Assembly (NCBI GenBank): GCA_047967505.1
Contig: CM106540.1
Reading direction: 5' to 3' (one strand)
Length of the DNA: 64,000 nucleotides
Source of the DNA: Dipteris shenzhenensis
Lineage: Eukaryota; Polypodiophyta; Polypodiopsida; Gleicheniales
The position numbers and the translations under genes are program-made. A model generated the notes under the pieces. It had not been told where the DNA came from, did not search any database, and saw only the letters and a list, made by a program, of their open reading frames with translations. This document shows positions 22,101 through 34,169 of this stretch, in pieces; positions within the stretch are counted from its first letter, which is position 1; every line of letters begins with the position of its first letter.

Positions 22101-25100
22101 ATAGAATTCAATTTGCAACACTTGAGAACAATTTGTATTTCAATAACAGCTTCGTTTGGTGGCTGGAAACTCTGGGTTAGCAAAGAAAACTTCAATAGGG
22201 AGCTGGAATTGAATTGCAAGAGAAGGAGAGGGAGAGAGAAGACAAAACACCACACTAGGGGCCAAAAATAAGGGCTGCCCCCTTGAAAGATCTTTATTGC
22301 CCCAAAGGTCTTTATTGCAATAGAATAACTGAGTACAAATAGCTCACGGAGGAGCATGAAGCTGAATACTATTCACAACTTCTCTAGTGAGCAAAAAGGC
22401 TCTCAATTTATAGACTGGGGTTGGCAGCCAAAAAATTGTATGCTTTCTAAAAGCTGCCACCTGCTTTCTAAAAGTCAGGGCTTTCTGGCCTAGAATAGGC
22501 GAGCTTTTCCCAAAGCTGGGTTTTTAGAACTTTTTCTATAAAGTAGGTGTTGAGCTTGTTTTTGCTCTAGTGGGCCCTTTTTTAAAGTTGGGCGCCACTT
22601 GTCTTGGTGCTTTTCCCCTTAAAAAGTGGGGAATATAGGACTCCCCAAGGTCCTACACATTCAATAAAAAATATCCAACATTTTAACCCATTAGAGGTTA
22701 GCAATGTATGAATTCTAGCTCTTGGACTTAATGCGCAAAGCAAAGGAAAAATGAAAGTTGTTCTAGTTAACCAAAGTCAACTTTCTTTGACCGGTGCCAA
22801 TAAAAAGATTTCTCTTTATTTCTTGGGATAAGTACAAATTTGGAACAGGACCAAACTTAGAGGACACCTTCAAAGCTCCCAAATAAGAGAAGCATGGTGC
22901 AGAAGGGAAGCTGAAGTTTTAGGCTAAGTGACCTCTGATCTAGCATTTTGGAGCAGCATCCTGTTGTATACACTTTTGTATTCATGTTTTGGTGCCTTCA
23001 CTAGACATTTCTATTTAGTTATTGGTTGCCATATCTTGCTGTCTACTTCAAATCTGTGTGTATACATCCTAAGAAGGATCTAGGATTCCCACGCGCGATC
23101 TCGTGGACGATTTATTTTCCACTGCATATTCTAACCGGTGCTATGGCTATATCAATTGCTATTTGCATCACATGAAGTGACCACAAGTAGGTTGTGTAAC
23201 AAAACAGTTTATTGAGTGCAAAACTTAAATTCTCAGCACGTATCCCCTTTAGAAAACAGGATTTCATGACCCTCCCCCCCAAAAACCAAAAAACAAGGCA
23301 CAATTCAAAACCATATGTAGCTAAGACAGCTTCTTTAGCCTTTCAAACCTCATCATTAACCCCCAAATATGCTATTATAGAAATACATCAAAAACATAGT
23401 CATCAATTTTCACGAGTATTATGGTTGCTACAGGAACCATTTGACCTTAAATATTGCTACCGAAACACCAAGTTCACCAGTAAAACAATTAGGAAAAACC
23501 ATTTTTGCAAGTGCTAACAAAAAGCACAAAAGGTGCTAAAAAGATATATGTCGGTATTGCCATTGCTATTCTGAAGGCATGGTCACTTACATGCAGCACA
23601 ATGTTACCAACATTATTCCTCACGTGACTACGTTATGAAACATTGATACAAGAATCTTACAGGATGGTACTGTAGAAGATTCCGAATAATAGTAAGGCGT
23701 ACTGCCTCAATCAATTCAGGATTTTCGACCTTCCGTCCTGTATCACTTTAAAAAATTAAAGAGAAAGCAGCCAATTAGTCCAATATTACACTACCAATAC
23801 CTCAAGGCAGAACGCAGGGCCAGCAACTAGTGCCAAAAAAACAAAAATAATATGATAGAATATCTTAGTGACCCATGCAAAAAGAACAGAATCAAACCTA
23901 CTTTATCTGCATGATCAAATGATTACATTCCCCTACACAAGACAAACTGAGTACGAAGAGTTCGAATGCAATGGAAAACCAGTCATCACCAGTGTGTCAG
24001 ATTTGCACACTTACGCTCTTGTAATGAAAAACCGAGTCCGGATAACTGAAGCATCCTTTGTAACACTCCCTTTCACAACATCCAGACCTAAATCTTTCAA
24101 TGCTTTCATCTGCAGCAAATAATTTCCTGGTTTCAAGTTAAAAAACTTCTATTGATCATAGTGTGAAGTTAGTTTCATTCAACATTTCTACAAACCATGG
24201 AAAACCTCACACACATGGACTGATAATGAGTATCTATTCTTATGGTATAACTTTTACATTAGCAAACCCAATTTACAGGCTGTCCAATCACTGCGGCGCA
24301 AGGCAATCAATACAGGTACAAAAGTAGTATGCAGTATCCTTGTTTGATATCTAGCTATAGATATAGACATCAACAGTTAAGAGCCATTTATCCTTTTTGT
24401 TCAAAAAAGCATTCAGCACTAATACAAACGAATACAAACCAGAGATAGGTCCGTTGCTTGAAAACTATTGTGCGAGTTATAGAATACTAACAAAGTTTGT
24501 GTCTTAGTATGCCTGAGAAATGTAGTGCAAGGAAACTTGTAACCTTGGAGCTAGAGGGGTGCTACCACAATTCTATATGGAGCAGCCACTAGGTTATGTT
24601 CATGCTGTTCATCCTGAGTTTGTTTGCAGGTTGAAGAAAGCCTTGTATGGCTTGAAACAAGCACCCAGAGCATGGTCTGACAAGATAGGATAGTATCTTG
24701 TCACTATTGGCTTTCAGATTTCCAAGGCAGATTTCTCACTTTCTATGAGAAAAACAGAGAAAGGTATTATGCTGGTTGTCATTTATGTTGATGATTTGAT
24801 CATCACAGGTGATAGTGATGAAGATATATCCTTCATGTGAGAATGCTATTGAAGCAGAGCTCACACGGTGTGGTGTGGAGTGTGGAATCACAAACTTCTT
24901 AACTTAATGTGCATAGAATAGATGTGTAGACTCATCAATAGACAATTAACCAGCCAGATAGAGAAACCACCAAAATAATATATTTCCGTCCAAAGCTATG
25001 GACACAATACAAAAGAGAGAGATCCAGAGTCCCACCAATGGTGTGGTCCTTTGATCTTACCACAAGGTACTCCTATCTGCTGGGTATCTCTAGACTCGAG

Positions 25101-26828
25101 CCCATGTGCTCCACCTCGAGCGTAAGTAGACTTTCCGTCCAAAGATCTTCTCCACCTTGCTGTTTGGAAACCAGCCTCGATGGGCTGCCACTCCAGCTCA
25201 GTCTGCAGCTCCTTCAAGATCACCTTCACCTCCTATAGATAGGACCAAGGCTAGCCTTCTTGCTGCTCCTATCTGCTTTCAGAGGGCTGCTTTATAGGCC
25301 CAAGGGGCCCTGAAATGGACCGACCTAGTAGGGCCGACCCCTAGGTCTGTTTGGACCGACCAGTCTGCGCCCCCCCCCCCCCCCCCCAAGTCTGTAAACT
25401 GACCTGGTTGGGGGCTGTTCCTCAGACTTGCCTGGCCACGTGGCAGCCTGCCATAGGCGCAGGCCTCTGCCCTCCTGTTGGCCCTGTTCCAGCCTTGTTA
25501 CAGGCTCCATACAAGGCCCAAAGGCCCTGCCATACAGGCGCCTTTGGCCACTGCAGATCCCGCCCTCTGTCAGGCTTCCAGCAGCCCTTTTCCAGATCCA
25601 ATAAGCCTCCGTACAGCCCCGTACAGTGGGGCCGTACCCTGCTGATGTCAACGTGCCCTTCGCGGGGCCCTGTTGCAGGCCATACGCCTGCCATGAAGCT
25701 TTGTCTTGTCAGGCCAGATCCAGAGCTACATTCCCCCGCCATCTTTCCTGCACAAGGTCTTCTTTGTGCTGCCCATGTAGCAGCCTAATCATGCCTTGGT
25801 CTACCTCCCCCATGCTCTCCTCATTTGGGGGCTTATAGATGGGGAGGTGACCTTTCCAACAGAGGGGTCACTGGGCCACCTGACTTTCAACAAGTTCTGG
25901 AGGCATAACATATTTGCACCAACTCTTGATTGGGTCTGGGATAGTCCTAAGTCGTGAGGTATATCAACAGGCATCTTATTATTTTGGTAGTTCCTGTTTT
26001 CTTTCAAGCTCCTATGGCTCTCATATATCCCTCTCCTAGGATCATATATCCCTCTCCTAGGATCTAGAGCATTGATCTTTCAATCTCCCATTAAGCTCAT
26101 GTATATTGAATTTGGTGGTTTTGATCGTTACTTCAATGTTCCCTGCAAACCTCTATTGATGTTCCCATTACATGTTGTGACATAAAAGGATTCTTTTGTT
26201 CTTAATGGAGGCAAATTGAAATCCTTGATGGAGAACCAGAGATTCTCCCCTTGTATTTTTACTGAAGGTCAACCATAGAATCTCCCCTTGTTTCACCTCT
26301 TGTGATGTTGAGCTTGATTGGCCCCTGAACCATATGATTGTTGTGCCATGTGCAAGACCTTGAAACATCAAGTATAGTCTGATCAAATATCAATGCACCA
26401 TGCTTGGGCATGCTTGTAAAAGAATGAAAAGAAATGCTTTTCCTACTATGTAAGTTAGGTTAATGAGAACTAGGTCTAGCATTTGAGGGTGGACCCCCCT
26501 GTTTGGGGTTATGGGCATTAGTGACCCGCAAGAGTGATGACCTCTCTTTGAGAGGGACATCAGGAAACCACAAGATTATCAGTTTAGATCTCAGAACTCA
26601 GCATGCCACAGCTCTCAGCTAGTCTCCCGATTATATATGATTTTGTTCAAGCTATTGAGCTCTGTAGTGTTATCAGATTATCAGCTTATCAGCTTATCAG
26701 TTTATCAGGTTTTTCGTTTCCCAGTTTAGCATTATTAGCACTAAGCAAGGGCTAAGTAGCATGCCATCCTTTTGGTGTACTTAGTACCTTGTCCCATAGG
26801 CCCGTGAGGTCTTCCGCGGACGTACATA

Positions 26829-26879
<51 letters not shown>

Positions 26880-29842
26880 CTGTTCAGATCCACTACACTT
26901 CTCGCATGGTATGAGAACCACGGTTGGCTAGGGACCCATGAGGTGGAGGGAGTGTTGAGCCAGCAAACTAGAGGAGGTTTAGGGCTGCTGTTCGGAGGTG
27001 TTTGTGAGGAGGAGGTGTGAACCATACAGGTGCCAAGAAAGGCGTGGTTTCTTTGAAGGGTCATCTCAAATTCAAAAGGAGGAGTTTGGGACAGCGAAGG
27101 TGTGAAGATACTTAGGCCCCAAGCCTCTTCATCATATTCTTCAACCCTCTCCTCTCCTTTCTCTGTCACTCCTCTTCTCTATCTTCTTTCCCATCCACAC
27201 TCTCTTCTAGTTTGATTCTCTCTTCACTCCGACATGTCTGAGCAAGGCAAAATTTTGATTTTGCCCACCTTCCCAATCGACCATCAATTGAATGGCCCCA
27301 ATTATGGTGTCTGGAGAGTCATAATGGAGTTTGTGCGACAGCCGTATGATTTGGCGGACTTCACATTGGTGGGAGTTGACAGGCCTAATCCCCTTGCGAC
27401 CAACCTAGGGATCCTTCAGCACATGGAGGCCGAGAACCTGTCTCAAATGTAGGACCTTGTCAATGCGAGGATAAGGTCGTTCATGTTCCTAAACTATACT
27501 CCTCATGTGATTAATCACGTGCAGCATATGACGGTGGCCAAAAGTATGTGGAAGCATTTGGCGTCCTTTCACAATCGAACCAATCCCATGAAGAGGGTCT
27601 CTTTGGAAGTCCATATGAGTTTGTTGGATCCCACAAAGTGTTCAAGATGCGGGAGCACATCAATAAGTTGCACGAACTTCAGCAAGAGATTCTCCACGCA
27701 AGGAAGCGGATATCATCCGAGGACATGGCCATAACATTGCTGTCCCAACTATCTTCTCGGTACATTGCATTCTATTCGTCCTTGATAACCAATGGAAGGA
27801 TGAATCCGTTGACCTAGTCCCAATGGTGCTCGACCAAGAGAAGAGATTTATAGAACATATCTATGACAATCGCTTTGAGACTTTGTCAGCTGAGCAAAAG
27901 GGACGAAAAAATATGAACCTGAGGAAAGGGAAGCACTCAAGGCCTCACATACATGTCACCGTTGTGGTCAGAAAGGTCATTATTGGCGGCAGTATCCTCA
28001 AAGGATTAGTGCAACAGATCCCAAAGGCATAAACTCTCTCTCTGTCTTCTGCACCTACACAACCAAGTGCCCAGCCAGCCAAGCACAGCCAAACAGTTGT
28101 AGAAAAGACAAAGACAGCCAAACTCTGGCACAACGAAACCCTTCCAAGACAGTTCGTCCCAATTTGTAGCCACCCCGGCCACTACCCAACAGCATAAATC
28201 ATCCTTTCCCTGCCTGGAAACAATACCAAACGCAATAACCATCCCACAACCAGTTCGAGAACGGCAAAAGCAGGCAAAAACCAGCCTTCCTTTGCCAGGA
28301 ATCCTCAGAAAACAAGTCGTTTGGTTTGAAAAACCCTGAATCCAGCAAGGAACTGATGATTCAACCCTGGAACAACCCGAAAGCAACACAAGGCAGGTTG
28401 CCTCACCTGGAAAAGGCCCAAAATCAGCAGCAGTTGGCAAAAATCACCCAGAATCATGCTTCTTGCAGCCTACCTACAACCCGGAAAGCAACAAAAATGA
28501 ACTGATCTGGAGGCTCTTGGCACAAAAACGAATTTCGTTTTTGATCTTCTGGCAGCCCACAGACTGCCCTGGTCGTCAAAAATCAGCAAGGCGATGTGAT
28601 AGCATTGGTAACGAAACGTTTCGAAACTTGCAACACATTTCGAAACATTTCACGGAGTACCCTTACATGTACTAACCTAAATCAAAGATATTAATATTTC
28701 AGTAAACTTTAGTTAAAAGTTTGAAATTTAAACTTTGTAATCTAGATTCTAGTGTCTATATTACTAATTTCTAAAGTTCAAAGCTCACACTCTAACTTAA
28801 ATTGTCTCTAGTCTTCTGTAACAATTAGCTAGTAACAACTTACAAACTAGAGTACTTCCAAAATCATTGGGCACTATAGGCATTGTATGAAGGCATTTTG
28901 TGATTTTTTGGCTTAGTTTGCATAGTTTCAGCATACTAGATGTATGCAGGGCATAAAATTTGCATTTATTAAGACCCAAATATACAAACTGAATTTTTGA
29001 AACGCCCCTATTTTTTTGAAACCTTTCAAAACGTTTTGAAACGTTTCACATTTCTAAGTATTGAAACGTTTCTTTGAACTATGTGTGATAGAATAGCCCT
29101 AGAGCACTTTCCCAACCTGTGACTTGCCTCTCCCTGTTCTTCTGTTGTCCATAAAACAGCCCTGAAAGCAAATTTTGACTTTTATGCTTTATTTTTTGCC
29201 TCCTGCATGCCAAACAGGTGTCCTATGCTGATTTTAGAGTCCCGTGCCAAAAATAGCAATTTTTTATTGCACCACTCTTTTGCCCCTCTGTTGCACACAT
29301 TGGTCCTAGGAATTAATTACCCAGTAATTGGCCTACACGTTCACAATTTCCAAGAGCCCGCTAGGAATTTTAATTCCCCAAGTCCCGCACACATGGCCAG
29401 ACTTCCGCATCCCAGAGGCCCAAGGCAGTCACACACAAATTACGAGAGTCGCATATCAAAATTCCCATAAATTCACGTCCTCGTGACACTGAGTGAGGGC
29501 CTTGCTTGTGGGTGTGCCCACCCTTTGAGGGGTTAAATTAAGTCATGAGTGAAAGCCTTGTTGTGGGTGTGTCCCCCCCCCTCCCCGTGGTGAGGTTAGC
29601 CTCGTGTAGGGTAGGGCAAATATGCCTCTGTCGAGGTGGCTCAGGACCCGAGGAACATGGTAGCAAGCTCTTAGGCTGGCACACTGCTACTATAGTTCGC
29701 CTCTGTGTAGGGCTTCTGTTTGGCCTACTGGTTGCCGTGTAGTAGCCTCGACTGAAGCGCATTGTGCTGGATAGGAGTGGGGGCCTACGTCACCAGTAGA
29801 GCTAGAGACCCACCCCTTTTAGGCCTCAAAATGGCTGCCATG

Positions 29843-29887
<45 letters not shown>

Positions 29888-32800
29888 TCCATTTCTATTC
29901 AGATTCTCTGCACTTCTCACAAGGTTTGCATGTACCTAGATGAGTCCAGTAGCATGCCCAAACTCGTCCTCTAAAACACAACACAGTGCAGTTTCAATCT
30001 CATGATAGTCACTCATAAGGTTGAAAACCATAAACTCCATCATGCATAGTAGCGACTAGCTACTATGACATCCCCATTGACGTCATTAGCGCCCAACAAT
30101 GGGTGTAGACCATAGTATAAACATATGCTCTCACACATACAAATCCACACACCCACACACACTTGAGCATCCATTTATACAAAGTCTTCGTACTGCGTTA
30201 CTATCGGCACTCCGGAGGTGAAGGGCCATGACGAAGGCTAGCACTAAAGGAGAAGGCTAATCAAAAGGTAGTCCAAAATCTCTTCATTCAAGCTACAACT
30301 GCTTGTGAAGACTAAACGCTTTCATTTTAGTCTCTCCCACACGAGCATCTGAATTTAGCTAATAGGGCAATGCACCACTTAATGTTTGCATGTATTCTCT
30401 TGCACAATCTATCCTCTCTCTAGTCGTCTCTCTCTATTCACAGATATGCTCTCTGTTTGTTCGTATATTCCGCTGCACTTTGACACTACCATCATAGTCA
30501 CCAGTCTAATCTGAGTGACTGATGCATGAAGCTAAACGTCGACCCCCTAGCATAGAACCATCCACATGAAGACTTTGAAACAATATGTGATTTATTACAA
30601 TGTAAGTACTTAAGGACAAAGAGCCCTTGGGGATCAAGATGAAATCACATCCAAGACTGACCTTCAAGATATTTGAAAAGCCTGTTTTGAGGAACAAAAA
30701 GTTGAGATCTTGTCTTTGCTCCACAGATGTCTTGCTCCAGAGAAGTATTAGTAATAGGCAGATTCAAGAGCTATGTTCAAAATTTTCTTTGTAAGGTAGA
30801 GGTAATTAAGTCAACATGCAAAGGCATCATTGTAATTAAGTCAACATGCAAAGGCATCATTCAAAAGGCAATGCACAATAGTTCACATTTATAGGTTCAT
30901 CGTCTGTGTATTTTATTATGACCCCAGATAAATGATTGCATCAACAACCAAAGCCACTCCAACCTTGCTGCATCTAATTAAGTCAACATGCAAAGGCATC
31001 ATTCAAAATGCAATGCACGGTAGTTCACATAGGTTCATCGTCTCTGTATTTTATATCCTGACCCCAGATAAATGGTTGCATCAACCACCAAAGCCACTCC
31101 ACCCTTGCTGCATCTGATTAAGTCAACATGCAAAGGCAACATACAAAATTCAATGCACGATCGTTCACAATTATAGGTTCATCATCCATGTATTTTATTC
31201 TAACCCTAGATAAATGGTTGCATCAACAACCAAAAGCCACTCCACCCTAGCTGCATCACACATCGGGGCGATACACAAGAAAGCTGAAGTGCTACTATGA
31301 AATGTTAGAGGTCTCGAAGTACAACTCCAAAAAGAGGTTATATACCTCTAACATAAGCTTAAGGGGGGGAAATGCTCTTGCCTAATGCTGAAAATTACCC
31401 CGAGGAGTGTTCACACCAAACTCCAACAATAATTTGCTCAAACATTCGTGGCAATTGGCTTTCATCATTCATCCTCATTGCCTTAACCCTCTCCCTAGCC
31501 CCACTGTACATCTCCACCTTGCTCTCATCTAATCCCTTCTCACACTTTTTTCTCTCCCCTTCAGTAAGTTCAGATTCTTCCCAAAATGTGTTCAGCCCTC
31601 CCATTTTGTACGGTGTTCAGTTCGGGTTAGGAATGGAGTAGAAGAGAAAAAATCAGTTCAACCTTGATATACGAGTTCTACTTAAAAAGTGCTTTATGTA
31701 TTTCCGGCCGACATGTCGACAACTTTTTCTCAAACTTTAATAATCATATGGACCTTCAACGCCTACTTAAGTGTACTTAATTTCCTGCTTTCTAAACTCA
31801 TGCATGATAAATATAGACAATCAGCATCTCACAAAGCATAATAACCAACTAGGAGGGTAAAAAGATAGAACCGTATCAAGAAGAGCTCCAAGGCGATCAC
31901 CGAAGCTCAGCTCTACCACCGTTGCATTGGCATCTGAGTCTTGATCAATTAAAACAATGGGCATTGGAACAGTGTCATCTGCTTCCTGTAACAAAGTGAC
32001 ATATAATATGAGTCCTCCCCACACTACCTCTTTCCAGCCTATAATATTTCTAAGAGAGAGGGAGGGAGTGTGGTTAGCATTGGGTTAGGGGAATCTACAA
32101 TCATTTATCTGATTATTGTGCCCTTTAACTTCTGCACACAAGGAAAAGGAAGAAAGCCACCTTTCTAAATCATAAAACAATTGAATTGAGAGTTCAGAAG
32201 AGTTGGGATTACCAAAAAAGCTGGTTTACTCAAGCTGCCTGAGTCACTCACTGCACAACAAAGCAACCTGGAACATAAACCAAAACCAGATTGTAAAAAC
32301 CTTTTTAAAAAAGCAAAAACCTTGCAGCAGTTCTCGTTTGCATCCATTATTCGACTAGCACACCAACTTTATCAACAATCATTGCATATTACATCTACGC
32401 TATATCTTAGCGGGTCTATGTATCTTTACATCTCTAGCCAACCCAAAACAAATAATTAGTAGTACACTTGACCATACATAATTAAAAGCATTTGTATATG
32501 TTGTGTACATCACACACTATGCTCCCTTCAAAAAAAGTATGCTTTTTTAAAGTTGGCAATGCCTATAGTTAAGTTCTAGATCATATCGCTTGAAGCTTCA
32601 CAAGACTAGAGTATATACAAATTGAGGAGCTTTTTGGCACAAAATTGAAAAAAACAAAAAAACAAGATAGACATAAAGAAGAGAGATGGGGAAAGGATGA
32701 AATGAAATGCCAATGCGCCTATAATTTCAGCAAATCCTAACCATGACCAAGACCTAACAAACCTGTCCACAATGAGATGACAAAAGAATGATGGACATCT

Positions 32801-34137
32801 CATTGAAATTTTGAAATATGTCAAAAGACTCATGCACGGCCTTCTTCACAAGACAATAGCAACCTAAAAGGGAAATAATAAAGAATCAAGGCACAAGACT
32901 AGTCTCATTAGTTGCACGAGTCTCACCATGAAAACCATAGGAACCTTTTAGACCATAAATTAAATTCACACCTAAGAAAGAAAGAAAGAAAGTTTATTAT
33001 AGTCTTCGGAAGACCGATGGGTCTATGAGACTATGAGAAACCTGATACAAGCAAGCTGAAACGGTGGAGCTACTAACCGAGCATCAACACCCATGCAAAA
33101 GCAAAAAGCTAAAAGCTACATAGTCATATCAGAATAATCCTCTACATCCTCACTATCATCCTCACCATCAAATCATATGTCATCTGAATACAAAGTGAAA
33201 TATGCTCAACTATGATCCCCTCTATCTCCCCTCGTCAAGGGTGAGGGAGCACGAGCATGAAATCAAAGATAGGGCTCCCTGTGGGCACAGTCCTGCACTG
33301 TCTCCTGGTCATGGCTCTACGCCTAACAAGGGCGACAGTGACCCCTGTCGGTCGTGCTCCAACTTTCAACAAGGAGAGAATGTCCCCAACTGTAATCTGT
33401 GTGTCAACCCCCTGCCTGAGCTGTCGCGTCATTGGCTCTGGGTCCGAATCATATCGAGGGCCTATAGAATGGGGAGCCTGTATGGTCCGGCTAAAAAAAC
33501 TCAGTAATCATTCTCTGAGAAAAGTCTACCAAGGTACATTGCTCTTGTCTCAAAGATCAAAGTAGGCACTCACGACGTCTATTTGCCTCGTGAATGAACG
33601 CGGCCAAGCATTTCTGATTTGAAAAAGAAAGGAAGCGGAATAACAACCCGGAGCTATCTCTAAATAGACAATAGAAGTGCTCCCTAATCTCATACTACAC
33701 TGGGCATCGAAAAATGAAATGCTCCTCGGACTCAATCTCTTGAGATCACATAAGGTGCATATGCGTCTCTCCCTTGGTAAACCCTATCCGGCCACTCTCA
33801 ATATGGAGTCTATGTGAAGAGACTCGAAACCGTCCAATAGAGATCCTCAATGAATGGAGTAGATGAATCTCCGTGTATCCTGGTGGGTCAATAAACCCCT
33901 CATATGCATATCTCCCTTGGTAAACCCTGCCCGGCCACTCTCAATACGGAGTCTATGTGAAGAGACTCGAAACTGTCCAATAGAGATTCTCAATGAATGG
34001 GGTAGATGAATCTCTGTGTATCCTAGTGGGTCAATAAACCCCTCATCTGAGATATGTAGGCAATGGACTCTATAGAAGTTGAGCTTCATTGGGAGCTCAT
34101 TCAGTTCCAACCAAGTCCGGAATGTTTGAGCTACAGA

Positions 34138-34169
<32 letters not shown>

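Noticed and set aside
26831-29910. LTR pair defined by the two TC-run segments with CTCCATTTCT
   Set aside because: Outside the microsatellite and about 25 following bases the two regions do not align convincingly, so no element was called from them.
31821-32024. Free-standing 67-codon minus-strand gene
   Set aside because: Its central part is ACR12-like exon 3; the ends are intron sequence.
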